Assembly: GCA_942491885.1 (NCBI GenBank)
Contig: CALOCQ010000002.1
Span: 1,116,001-1,180,000, forward strand
DNA: 64,000 bases
DNA from: CALBPI01 sp942491885
GTDB taxonomy: Bacteria > Pseudomonadota > Gammaproteobacteria > Steroidobacterales > Woeseiaceae
Direction: 5' to 3'
Shown here: positions 1 to 8,123 of the stretch, piece after piece
How positions within the stretch are numbered: the first letter of the stretch is position 1
Layout of the letters: the number at the start of each line of letters is the position of its first letter
Notes under the pieces: generated by a model
Told to the model about the DNA's origin: nothing
What the model saw: the letters and a program-made list of their open reading frames with translations, nothing else
The model's database searches: none
Program-made: the position numbers and the translations under genes

Positions 1-42
1 CGCCAACAACAAAAACATCAGTCGAATCATCACACTCGTCAT
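1..42 (-). CDS. N-terminal fragment of an exported protein (cut by window edge)
   Basis: Only 14 codons are visible, reading leftward from ATG at 42: Met-Thr-Ser-Val-Met-Ile-Arg-Leu-Met followed by Phe-Leu-Leu-Leu-Ala. This looks like the start of a signal peptide or membrane segment. A GAGG ribosome-binding site lies at 50-53 with a 7-nt gap, and the gene follows sbtB by 44 bp on the same strand, so it is probably the next gene of that operon. In several proteobacteria sbtA-sbtB is followed by a carbonic anhydrase; that would fit an exported protein here, but nothing visible proves it. Confidence 0.5.
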   Translation of the reverse strand, partial: MTSVMIRLMFLLLA

Positions 43-86
43 CACGTCACCTCAAGCAAAGACTGTCGGCCCGCCCGTCGGGCAAG

Positions 87-389
87 CTAGAATTTCTCGG
101 GCCGAAGCACCGTTACATCGGACAGATACATGATCATCGCGAAGTCCGCGTAATAGTGCTCGCGCAGGAAATCACCAATTTTCACCGCGGTCGCCTCCTC
201 GCACACAACCTCGATCTGGATGTTACTGCTCAGAGACCACCCGGCATCGCGAACGCCGCGTGAGCCCTTGCCACGTGCATCCAGCACGGTGAAGCCGCTG
301 GCTCCCAGCGTGCGCAGCTCGCCGCGCAGCCGCTCCTCGAGCGCTGACTCGGTCACGATAGTTAACAGTTTTCTCGATACTGGTTCCAT
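87..389 (-). CDS. sbtB: SbtB-like PII signalling protein
   Basis: A 100-residue PII-superfamily protein that in cyanobacteria binds adenine nucleotides (including cAMP) and controls the bicarbonate permease SbtA. The frame is open upstream, but the start chosen is the ATG giving MEPVSRKLLTIVTE, because it sits 1 nt after the sbtA stop. Visible features are the LLTIVTE first beta strand, the GASGFTVLDARGKGSRGVRD stretch typical of SbtB (a nucleotide-binding GKGSR motif), and a YYADFAMIMYLSDVTVLRP C-terminal strand. The T-loop lacks the uridylylated Tyr of GlnB/GlnK, unlike the true GlnK at 37301. Its place directly behind sbtA supports the assignment. Confidence 0.85.
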   Translation of the reverse strand: MEPVSRKLLTIVTESALEERLRGELRTLGASGFTVLDARGKGSRGVRDAGWSLSSNIQIEVVCEEATAVKIGDFLREHYYADFAMIMYLSDVTVLRPEKF

Positions 390-390
390 A

Positions 391-1287
391 TCAGCCCGCC
401 ATCGCTGCATGCGCCCACTGTGAAATTGCAATATACACAGGGATACCAATGAAAATATTAAATGGGAACGTCACGCCCAGAGACGCAGCCAATGACAATG
501 TCGGATTGGCCGACGGTAACGCGATACGCATCGCCGCCGGCACCGCGATATAAGACGCGCTGCCCGCCAGCACGGCCAGCAACGCCGTGCCGCCAACTGA
601 CAAACCAATTGTCATGCCCACGAACACACCGATGCAACCGAACGGGACCGGAATTAACAAGCCGAACAGGATAATCGCGAGCCCGTTGTTGCGCAGCGTC
701 TTCGCCTGGCTCGCGGCGATAAGCCCCATTTCCAGCAGGAACAACGCCAACACGCCTTTGAACAAATCAAAGAACAGCGGTTTGATCGGGGCTAAGTTTT
801 CCGGCCCGGCGATCCAGCCGATAAACAGACCACCGAGCAACAGCACGATGCTCTTGCCCAGGAAAATCTCATGGCTGAGCTCACCCCAGCGAGTCTCGGT
901 GCTGATGCCGCGCGCGAGTATGATGCCGACGACGATGGCCGGCATTTCGAGTAAAACGAGGAACAGTGGCATCTGCGGCTCGAAACTGATGTTCGAGGTG
1001 TTCAGCACCGCGACACCGACAGCGTAAGTGGCCACACTCACCGAGCCATAGTGTGCGGCGATCGAGGCAGCATCGACGCGTTTGAATTTAGCGAGCTTGA
1101 GCAGGATCGGAAACGCGATCAGGGGCTGAACGATCCCCATCAACAACACCGCAAGCATCTGCGGCAGGATCGTGCCGAGCGACTGCTGCGCGAGCTCCAC
1201 GCCGCCCTTCAGACCGATGGTCAGCAACAGCAGCATGCTCAGCAGCTCGTAAATCGCTGGTGGCAGCGACAACTTGGAGCGCAGCAA
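391..1287 (-). CDS. sbtA: Sodium-dependent bicarbonate permease SbtA
   Basis: A polytopic inner-membrane protein of the SbtA (DUF897) family, which takes up bicarbonate with sodium. Diagnostic stretches are LSLPPAIYELLSMLLLLTIG and GLKGGVELAQQ near the N-terminus, and the glycine-rich SVGGTALLAVLAGSASYIA segment near the C-terminus. The given start is TTG at 1287 (298 aa), but it removes the first membrane helix: the same frame stays open to 1338 and encodes SLIDPIILFFLLGVIAG with no ATG, GTG or TTG, bounded by TAA at 1339-1341. The true start is therefore unresolved (an AUC or AUU start, or a sequence error). The gene is followed at once by sbtB, and preceded on the same strand by the cyanophycin genes. 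Confidence 0.85.
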   Translation of the reverse strand: MLRSKLSLPPAIYELLSMLLLLTIGLKGGVELAQQSLGTILPQMLAVLLMGIVQPLIAFPILLKLAKFKRVDAASIAAHYGSVSVATYAVGVAVLNTSNISFEPQMPLFLVLLEMPAIVVGIILARGISTETRWGELSHEIFLGKSIVLLLGGLFIGWIAGPENLAPIKPLFFDLFKGVLALFLLEMGLIAASQAKTLRNNGLAIILFGLLIPVPFGCIGVFVGMTIGLSVGGTALLAVLAGSASYIAVPAAMRIALPSANPTLSLAASLGVTFPFNIFIGIPVYIAISQWAHAAMAG

Positions 1288-1417
1288 ACCGGCGATTACG
1301 CCAAGCAGGAAAAATAAGATAATGGGATCGATGAGTGATTACCTGCCGATGTCTGAAAATTCGAGCGCCGCGAAAGACTACCGCTTCGCCACCGCGAACG
1401 AAAGCGCGCATTGATCG

Positions 1418-3121
1418 CTATTTCTGTGCCAACTCCGACAGTTGCTCAATCAATGCACCGGCATCGCTTAACGCCAGCATGATGACAAGGTCGCCCGCTT
1501 CGGCCCAGTCGAGCGCATCCTGCAGCGACTCGGCCTCCGTATCGTGGTGACCGATCTGTGCCGGCTCGGCACCATCATCCAGTAATGCATCGCGCATCAG
1601 ACCGAAGACTTCGCCGGGCTCGCGACCGCGATAGTAAGGCGCAAGTTCAGACACGATGACGCGCTCAAGGCCAATCGCCCATGCACCGCTGGCCAACTCC
1701 CGAATCTCGCCGTCCGTGCGATCGCCCGCCTGACCGAAACACAACACACGGCGCCGAGCCGGGTGCGCCGCAGCAATATCAAACAACGCCGACATCGCAT
1801 GCGGGTTATGAGCAAAATCGAGCAGCACATCGACGCCATCGATATGAAACAGATTGCAGCGGCCTGCGTTGTCGTTGACCTGCATCGACCTCAGGCCGGC
1901 CGCGATGTCCGGGTCCGCAACATCGAGTGCATGTGACAGCGCCGCGGCGGCCAACGCGTTGGCGATGTTGTGACGCGCGACACCGTTGAGCGTAATCGGT
2001 ATCTCGTCGAGCGCGCACACTGCTTGCCAGTGCTGGCCATCGAAACGCGCAATGCTGTCATCGATGACGCTGAACGCCGTGCCACCGTCCTCAATATGTG
2101 CGACGACGACCGGGTTGGCCGGGTCCATGGCAAACCAGCACCTGGGCACAGTCAGAGAGGTGGCCCGCGCGACGAGTATCGGATCATCGGCATTCAGCAC
2201 CGCGACCGAGCGCGCATCCAGCGCCTGCATCACCAGCCATTTGAGATCCGTCAGCTCGACGATATTAGCGGAGCCGAAATCACCGAGGTGGTCTCTACTG
2301 ATATTGGTGATCAACGCAGCGTCGGCTCGCGCGACACCAAGCCCCCGACGAAGCAGGCCACCGCGCGCCGTCTCCAGTACCGCAACATCGACATCGGGCT
2401 GGCGCAACACCGTGCGCGCGCCGCCCGGGCCGGAATAATCGCCGCGATCGACAATCCGGTCATCCACCGAAATCGCATCGGTCGAACTCATACCCACGGT
2501 CTTGCCGGCGGCACGAAGAATGCGGCTGATCAGCCGGACCGTTGTCGTTTTACCATTGGTGCCGGTGACCAGCGCGACCGGGACATCATGAATGTCGTCC
2601 CAATCGATCGCAGCGGGCAACGCATCGACGGGCCAGGTCTGCGAGCCGCGCCCGAGGCCAACAGACACCTCATCGTCGTCCCACAGCATCGCAACGTTGT
2701 TAGCAGATGCGGCATCGCCGATCTCGAGCATTCGCGGCCGTTGCTCCTCGGCGATCAACTCGCGAAAACGCACGAGCGCGTCATCGCGCGTCTCGGGCGC
2801 GTCCTCATTGCCCTGCAATTCGTTGAGGACATGCAGACAAGCCCACTCGGCAATCTCGACCGCCGCATACAACGCATCGATCGGTGCCGCCATCACGAGG
2901 CTGACGCCACCAACGAATTGGCGGTGATGAAGCTGCGGCTCACCCCATGTCAGCGCATCGCATATTTCGCGCGTCGTGGTGTTCCAGCCGGCGATGAGCG
3001 CATCCATATCGCTGGCGCGTGGCACCGCGACATCGACGATTGCCGAGGGCAATGGCCAGATGACGTTAAGCCCCGTGAGCCGGCGCGCATCAAGCATGCG
3101 CATGGTTTCGCTGTTACTCAC
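1418..3121 (-). CDS. Cyanophycin-associated Mur ligase family protein (short second synthetase-like enzyme)
   Basis: A 567-residue protein whose central part is a Mur-ligase module: ATP loop VTGTNGKTTTVRL near residue 182, then ETARGGLLRRGLG, NISRDHLGD and a C-terminal ligase domain with LLDFAHNPHAM. The same motifs occur in cyanophycin synthetase next door, but this protein has no ATP-grasp domain; its first 170 residues match nothing I recognise. Start chosen: GTG at 3121, with GGAGG (3131-3135) 9 nt upstream, rather than the longer frame to 3178 that would run into cphA. It follows cphA by 25 bp. It probably assists cyanophycin synthesis (for example adding one of the two amino acids or priming), an inference from synteny and the shared domain. 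Confidence 0.8.
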   Translation of the reverse strand: MSNSETMRMLDARRLTGLNVIWPLPSAIVDVAVPRASDMDALIAGWNTTTREICDALTWGEPQLHHRQFVGGVSLVMAAPIDALYAAVEIAEWACLHVLNELQGNEDAPETRDDALVRFRELIAEEQRPRMLEIGDAASANNVAMLWDDDEVSVGLGRGSQTWPVDALPAAIDWDDIHDVPVALVTGTNGKTTTVRLISRILRAAGKTVGMSSTDAISVDDRIVDRGDYSGPGGARTVLRQPDVDVAVLETARGGLLRRGLGVARADAALITNISRDHLGDFGSANIVELTDLKWLVMQALDARSVAVLNADDPILVARATSLTVPRCWFAMDPANPVVVAHIEDGGTAFSVIDDSIARFDGQHWQAVCALDEIPITLNGVARHNIANALAAAALSHALDVADPDIAAGLRSMQVNDNAGRCNLFHIDGVDVLLDFAHNPHAMSALFDIAAAHPARRRVLCFGQAGDRTDGEIRELASGAWAIGLERVIVSELAPYYRGREPGEVFGLMRDALLDDGAEPAQIGHHDTEAESLQDALDWAEAGDLVIMLALSDAGALIEQLSELAQK

Positions 3122-3146
3122 GCGGACAGGCCTCCGTCGACGCGGC

Positions 3147-5930
3147 TCAGTCGCCCGCCTCGCGCGCGAGGCGCACACCGCGCTCGTCCTGAATCAGTTC
3201 CAGATCGTCAGACAGCTCGAAGGCAAGTCCTTCCGGAAGCTTCAATGGCTCGCGTGTCGCCGGCGTGCCTACGGCATCGGTTGTTTTTGCGTTGTGATAG
3301 ATGATCTGCTTCCAACAACGCCGGATGTCATCGCCCAGTACCAGCAGCAAGTCGCCCGGCGCGGAAATATCCAGACCGTGTTGCGTTGCTTCGGCTTCCT
3401 GCTCGATGATCTCAATATTCGCCGCGTCCACGCCGGCCGCCAGCAACGCATCGCGCAGCATTTTCGGCACTTCATCGTCGGCACGCCCGCGCGTCTTGTC
3501 GTCCCGGCGGCAGACAAAGTGGTCAAAGAACGGCGCCGCTATTGTCGCGATCTCACGAATGTCTTCATCGCGCCGGTCACCCGGTGCTGCCAGCACAATG
3601 ATGCGCCGGCCATCGACATCGAGACGCCCCGCCAATTCACAAATGGCGCGCACCGCGGCGGGATTATGCGCGTAATCGAGGATCACCTTGAACGGGTGTT
3701 CATCGAAAATATTCATCCGCCCCGGCGCCTGGAAGAAGGTCGAGCCGAAGGTGCGCAAGCCCTGACGGATATTGTCGAGGCTGATGTCCATGTTGTAGGC
3801 GAGCGCCGCGGCGAACATCGCGTTTTGCACGTTGTGCATTGCCTTGCCCTCGACAGTCGCCGGGATCAGGTGCGTCCACAGCAGCGGGATATGGGTGTCC
3901 TGGCCGTAGATTGTGATCATGTGTCCGTTGATCGCCTGCTCCAGCACGAACGCCTGCCCGCCTGCCTGGATGTGCTGCTTAACCAGCGGGTGGTCGGGGT
4001 TCATCGTGACGTAGCAAAGACGCGTCGCATCGGTGTAGTCGGCCATGCGCAGGCAGTGCGGGTCATCCGCGTTCAGCACCGCGGCATCCTTGGCGATCTC
4101 GATCGGTACGCGCTTCACTTCGGCAAGCTGCTCCAGCGTATCGATACCGTTCAGCCCGAGATGGTCTGCCGAGACGTTCAGGCAGCAGGCCACGTTACAC
4201 TCGCTAAAGCCGAGACCACTACGCAACATGCCGCCGCGCGCCGACTCCATCACAGCAGCATCGACGGACGGGTCACGCAATACCATCGACGCGGACACCG
4301 GCCCGGTCATATCGCCGGAGACCGACAGTGAGCCATCTATATAGACGCCATCGGTCGACGTCAGCCCGACGGTAAAACCGCTGAGCTTGAGAATGTGCGC
4401 GAGCATCCGCGAGGTCGTCGTCTTACCGTTGGTGCCGGTAATTGCGGCGATCGGAATGGTGCTCGGGGTGCCTGTCGGGAACAAACCGTCGATGACCGGG
4501 CCGGCAACATCACGCGGCGTGCCTTCGCTCGGTGCCACATGCATGCGGAAGCCGGGGCCGGCATTCACTTCGCAGATTGCCCCACCGGTTTCGCGGTATG
4601 ACAGGCTGATATCGGTGGTCAGGAAATCCACGCCGCCGACATCCAGGCCAATCGCTTTCACCGTGCGCTCGGCCATCTCGCGGTTGTCGGGGTGGATAAT
4701 GTCGGTGACATCAATCGCGGTGCCGCCGGTAGACAGGTTCCCGGTCGAGCGCAGGTAGACGATCTCACCCTCGGGCGGCACGGATTCGTGCGTGTAACCG
4801 TGCTGTGCCAACAGCCGTTCGGCCTGATGATCGAACTCCAGCCGGGTCAGAACCTTCTCGTGGCCAACGCCGCGGCGCGGGTCGGCATTGACGACATCGA
4901 CCAGCGCCTCGATCGTGCTCTTGCCATCGCCGACAACGTGCCCGGGCATGCGCTTGGCCGCCGCAATCAGCTTGCCGTTGACGACCAGCAAGCGGTGATC
5001 GAGTCCTTCAATATAACTTTCGACCAGCACCGTGCTGCTGTGCTCGGCTGCTTTCTCATAAGCGACTTCGACTTGTTGCGCATCGGTCAGGTTGATCGAC
5101 ACGCCGCGCCCGTGGTTCGCATTCAGTGGTTTTACCACCACCGGGAAGCCGATCCGTTCGGCGGCCTGACGCGCACGCTCAGCGCTGCGCACGGAATACT
5201 GTGCCGGCACGGGCAAACCGAGGTCGCGCAGAATAGCGGAGGTTTCTTCCTTGTCCGATGCCAGCTCCACGGCGATGTTGCTCGTGTTGCCGGTGCAGGT
5301 CGCCTGCAGCCTGTGCTGGAAGCGGCCGTGCCCGAGCTGAATCAGGCTGTAGTCGTTGAGGCGCATCCACGGAATGCCGCGCTCCTCGGCGGCGGCCACC
5401 AGCGACGCGGTACTCGGACCGAGCGCACGGCGTTGTGCATAGCGAATGAAGTTGTCGCGTGCGACGGCAAAATCCCAGTCGGGGTCGACACCACCATCAC
5501 GCAGCGACTCGGGCAGCAAATGCTGCAGCATTTCGCGGGCGAGGCGGCTCGCCTCAAGCCCGACATGACGATCGTGGTAGGCAAACACCATCGTGTAGTG
5601 CCCTTCCTGCCCGCCGACAGAGCGCGTGCGGCCGTAAGTGACGGGGTAGCCGGCGATGTTCTGCAGCTCGATCGCCACATGCTCCATGATGTGGCCCATC
5701 CAGGTGCCTTCATCTTCGCGCAGCCGCCGCACGAAGCCGCCGGGCTCGCGGTACGAGCAACCGTGTTCATGCAGGCCGGGCAGCCATTCGAGCAGCGGAT
5801 CAATGAATGCATCACCGAGGCGTACTGACGGCCATTTCTCCAGCTCCCCAAGATCGAGGATGTGGCGAATGACCGGAAAGCGGGCGTAAATATTGGGCCC
5901 GACATAAACATTCGTGGAGACGACGCGCAT
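3147..5930 (-). CDS. cphA: Cyanophycin synthetase
   Basis: Makes cyanophycin, a poly-aspartate backbone carrying arginine side chains, by ATP-dependent addition of Asp and then Arg. The 927 residues show the expected order: N-terminal domain opening with MRVVSTNVYVGPNIYARFPV and containing HIMEHVAIELQNIAG; ATP-grasp domain (about 220-480) with VVVKPLNANHGRGVSI and ending near EVNAGPGFRMHVAPS; and Mur-ligase domain with AITGTNGKTTTSRML near residue 500, ESARGGMLRSGLG and ILDYAHNPAAV. A 45-residue acidic tail extends past the Mur core, making it slightly longer than the usual 870-900 residues. A GAGGG ribosome-binding site precedes the ATG. It lies between the cyanophycinase gene and the second Mur-ligase-like gene, all co-oriented. 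Confidence 0.95.
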   Translation of the reverse strand: MRVVSTNVYVGPNIYARFPVIRHILDLGELEKWPSVRLGDAFIDPLLEWLPGLHEHGCSYREPGGFVRRLREDEGTWMGHIMEHVAIELQNIAGYPVTYGRTRSVGGQEGHYTMVFAYHDRHVGLEASRLAREMLQHLLPESLRDGGVDPDWDFAVARDNFIRYAQRRALGPSTASLVAAAEERGIPWMRLNDYSLIQLGHGRFQHRLQATCTGNTSNIAVELASDKEETSAILRDLGLPVPAQYSVRSAERARQAAERIGFPVVVKPLNANHGRGVSINLTDAQQVEVAYEKAAEHSSTVLVESYIEGLDHRLLVVNGKLIAAAKRMPGHVVGDGKSTIEALVDVVNADPRRGVGHEKVLTRLEFDHQAERLLAQHGYTHESVPPEGEIVYLRSTGNLSTGGTAIDVTDIIHPDNREMAERTVKAIGLDVGGVDFLTTDISLSYRETGGAICEVNAGPGFRMHVAPSEGTPRDVAGPVIDGLFPTGTPSTIPIAAITGTNGKTTTSRMLAHILKLSGFTVGLTSTDGVYIDGSLSVSGDMTGPVSASMVLRDPSVDAAVMESARGGMLRSGLGFSECNVACCLNVSADHLGLNGIDTLEQLAEVKRVPIEIAKDAAVLNADDPHCLRMADYTDATRLCYVTMNPDHPLVKQHIQAGGQAFVLEQAINGHMITIYGQDTHIPLLWTHLIPATVEGKAMHNVQNAMFAAALAYNMDISLDNIRQGLRTFGSTFFQAPGRMNIFDEHPFKVILDYAHNPAAVRAICELAGRLDVDGRRIIVLAAPGDRRDEDIREIATIAAPFFDHFVCRRDDKTRGRADDEVPKMLRDALLAAGVDAANIEIIEQEAEATQHGLDISAPGDLLLVLGDDIRRCWKQIIYHNAKTTDAVGTPATREPLKLPEGLAFELSDDLELIQDERGVRLAREAGD

Positions 5931-5964
5931 CTACTTCCCTCTTTCCTGGCTGGCTATTTTTATA

Positions 5965-5998
5965 CTAATAACACCGGCGGCCGCAGCCGCCCGGCACG
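5965..5998 (-). repeat. GC-rich hairpin between cphB and cphA
   Basis: In the 68-bp gap, GGCGGC (5976-5981) and GCCGCC (5986-5991) form a 6-bp stem with a 4-nt loop on the cphB-cphA transcript, just after the cphB stop. No clear U-tract follows, so it may be an mRNA processing or stability element or a weak attenuator rather than a terminator. Confidence 0.3.
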
Positions 5999-6817
5999 CT
6001 ACTCAGAATACGCGGTGCGCGTTTCAATATCGAATCGGCCGCCGCTGATCAGAATGTGCAGCCGGACACCGATCAGGCTGACCGGATCGTCACGCCGCGC
6101 TTTGTCCATCGACGAGTAGGTCAGATCGCTGGGATCGATAATCGTGATGCCGCCGCTGCCGAGTACCTCAAGGCTGTCACCCGGCTGGATGAACGCCGCC
6201 GTGTCCTCATCAAGACCGATGCCGACGATGAACGGGTTGTAGGCAAGCGCGGTCAGCAGTCGCCCGAGCCTGTCGCGCTGGCGAAAATGCTGGTCGATGA
6301 TGAAGTTGTTGGTCAGACCAAGACCCGGCGCCAGCGTGACGCTGCTCGGGGAAGGCGTACTGCCCTCGATGCCGCCCGCGATCATGTGCTCGGGCATGAA
6401 TGCGGCACCCGCCGATGTGCCGGCCACATGCATACCATCGGCGTTGCGCCGGCGGATCATCTGCGCGACATCGGTGCCGCCCAGCGTCGTCGACAAGCGT
6501 AATTGGTTGCCACCGGTCATGAACACGCCGTCGGCTTTCTCGAGGTAGTCGAGCATTTCGCTGTCACTGCATTCCTCGCGGCTGTTGAACGGCAGCACAC
6601 GCGCGTGATTAACCCCCAGACGGCGAAACAGCTTCTCGTAGTTGCGACCGGTATCCTCCAATTCGGAGGCGGTTGGAATGATCGCGATGCGCGCGGGTTT
6701 ACCGCCGCAAATACTGACAAAACGGTCGAGAATTTCGGGATTCCTGAGTCGTTCCTCGGCACCGCCGATAGGAATGACGTAGCCGCGCTTGGCATTGCTG
6801 CCGGGTGATGGCGCCAT
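5999..6817 (-). CDS. cphB: Cyanophycinase
   Basis: A serine exopeptidase of family S51 that cuts cyanophycin into beta-Asp-Arg dipeptides. The 272 residues contain GYVIPIGGAEERLRNPEIL near the start, IAIIPTASE, and VFMTGGNQLRL. The nucleophile motif GTSAGAAFMPEHMI has its Ser near residue 134, and FIIDQHFRQRDRLGRLL follows. Length and motifs match the family closely. The gene stands 17 bp after iadA and 68 bp before cphA in one leftward operon, so degradation and synthesis genes share a transcript. The product dipeptide would be handled by the adjacent isoaspartyl dipeptidase. Confidence 0.95.
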   Translation of the reverse strand: MAPSPGSNAKRGYVIPIGGAEERLRNPEILDRFVSICGGKPARIAIIPTASELEDTGRNYEKLFRRLGVNHARVLPFNSREECSDSEMLDYLEKADGVFMTGGNQLRLSTTLGGTDVAQMIRRRNADGMHVAGTSAGAAFMPEHMIAGGIEGSTPSPSSVTLAPGLGLTNNFIIDQHFRQRDRLGRLLTALAYNPFIVGIGLDEDTAAFIQPGDSLEVLGSGGITIIDPSDLTYSSMDKARRDDPVSLIGVRLHILISGGRFDIETRTAYSE

Positions 6818-6834
6818 GATAAGTCCTGGTCCTG

Positions 6835-8046
6835 TTATGCGGTCTCGAAACCGCCGTGAATTTCCTGCTGGCCGCGTCGCTTGTGCCAGCGGCCTGCTGC
6901 CATAACGCTATCGATGCGATGCGATGCGTCGAGAATAATGAGGTCGGCATCGCCGCCTGCACGGATGCGACCCTTGCCGGCGAACCGCAACAGCGTCGCC
7001 GGGTTGCTCGTGAATGCCGGCAACACAACGTCGAGCGCCGCACCGTCCGCCAGCAGGTTGGCAAGCGCGCCGGGAAGGCTCTCGGGCTTGCCGATATCCA
7101 TGCGCGTGATTTCGCCGTTGTTGTCGAAATGCGGCAGGCATCCGCCGCCGTCCGAGCTGATGGTGATGCGCCCGACCGGCGCGCCACTGTCGAGATAGCG
7201 CAGCAAGCCTTCCTCTGCCGTGTAGGCGTCCTCGCCGTCTTCGACCGGGAATGCCGTCAGATCGATAAAACAACCTTGCTCGGCTAGTGCAACGGCCTCG
7301 GCGAATAACGCCCGGCGGCGGTTGCAATGGGTCGGATTAAACACGCGCGCCGGCAGCTCCGTCGTCGCGAGCGCCTCACGCACCATCGACAGGCCGCGCT
7401 CGCCATCGCCGAGGTGCAAATGCAGGATGCCCGCTTTACCGGTCATTAAGCCCGCGACATGCGCGTCACTGGCGACCCTTAGCAATTCGTCAAGCGAAGG
7501 TTGGCTGGAGCGATGGTCGCTGATCGCGACCTCACCGACGCCGATGACCGGCTCGAGGTTGACGATGTCGCTGCGTACATCGCCGGTAAAAGTCACCGGC
7601 GGCACGCGATAGCCACCGGTATAGCAAAACGCGCTGAGACCTTCGGCACGCAGGGCACGCGTTGCGGCCAGTAATTGCCCCGTGTCGCGCGTCGTGTCGT
7701 CCGTGCCCAACAGCCCGACTACCGTGGTGACACCGCTGCTGGTGAAATGACTCAGCGGCACGGGCGGTACGCGGCTCGCGTAGCCCGACTCGCCACCGCC
7801 GCCCGTCGTGTGCGCGTGGCCGTCGACGAAGCCGGGTATTAATCGCAGCCCGTCGGCATCAAACACTTCGACGCCGAGCGATGCATCAAGCGTTGGCACG
7901 TGCTCGCCCATCCACAGGATGCGCCCGCCACCGATCAACAGGTGACGACGTCCGAGGGACTCAGGCGCGAACACGCTGGCATTGGTGATTAGCTGTAACA
8001 AAATAATCGGATATATCGGTGACGACAGCCGGTAATGATAGCGCAA
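6835..8046 (-). CDS. iadA: Isoaspartyl (beta-aspartyl) dipeptidase
   Basis: A metal-dependent amidohydrolase that splits beta-aspartyl dipeptides; here it would convert the beta-Asp-Arg from cyanophycinase to Asp and Arg. Visible are the metal site GFVDGHAHTTGGGGESGY, GVTTVVGLLGTD, ISDHRSSQPS, the bridging-lysine region GLMTGKAGILHLHLGDGE, FNPTHCNRR and the late ISSDGGG Asp. Length is close to the 390 residues of the E. coli enzyme. The N-terminus is uncertain: the frame opens with MRYHYRLSS, while a TTG some 16 codons in (LLQLITNASVFAPE) matches the family start better. First gene of the leftward cyanophycin operon. Confidence 0.9.
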   Translation of the reverse strand: MRYHYRLSSPIYPIILLQLITNASVFAPESLGRRHLLIGGGRILWMGEHVPTLDASLGVEVFDADGLRLIPGFVDGHAHTTGGGGESGYASRVPPVPLSHFTSSGVTTVVGLLGTDDTTRDTGQLLAATRALRAEGLSAFCYTGGYRVPPVTFTGDVRSDIVNLEPVIGVGEVAISDHRSSQPSLDELLRVASDAHVAGLMTGKAGILHLHLGDGERGLSMVREALATTELPARVFNPTHCNRRRALFAEAVALAEQGCFIDLTAFPVEDGEDAYTAEEGLLRYLDSGAPVGRITISSDGGGCLPHFDNNGEITRMDIGKPESLPGALANLLADGAALDVVLPAFTSNPATLLRFAGKGRIRAGGDADLIILDASHRIDSVMAAGRWHKRRGQQEIHGGFETA

Positions 8047-8123
8047 TGTGCGCCGTTCAGTAGCGCCTCTTAGTCGGGAGCGCCCCTTGTTCGGTGACGA
8101 CGCCGGCCATGGTCATGGCTTTA

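Noticed and set aside
1970..3304. Long forward open frame (444 codons) opposite the Mur-ligase-like gene
   Set aside because: Composition is rich in Arg, His and Gly with no domain, and it mirrors a gene with clear family motifs on the other strand; a GC-rich antisense shadow.
2976..4331. Long forward frame (451 codons) opposite cphA
   Set aside because: Covers the well-matched cyanophycin synthetase on the other strand; no recognisable motif or ribosome-binding site.
4692..5828. Forward frame of 378 codons opposite cphA
   Set aside because: Same reason: antisense shadow of a conserved gene.
8106..8119. GCCATG-GT-CATGGC inverted repeat after the efflux operon
   Set aside because: T-rich flank is on the wrong strand for the leftward operon, and the stem is short.
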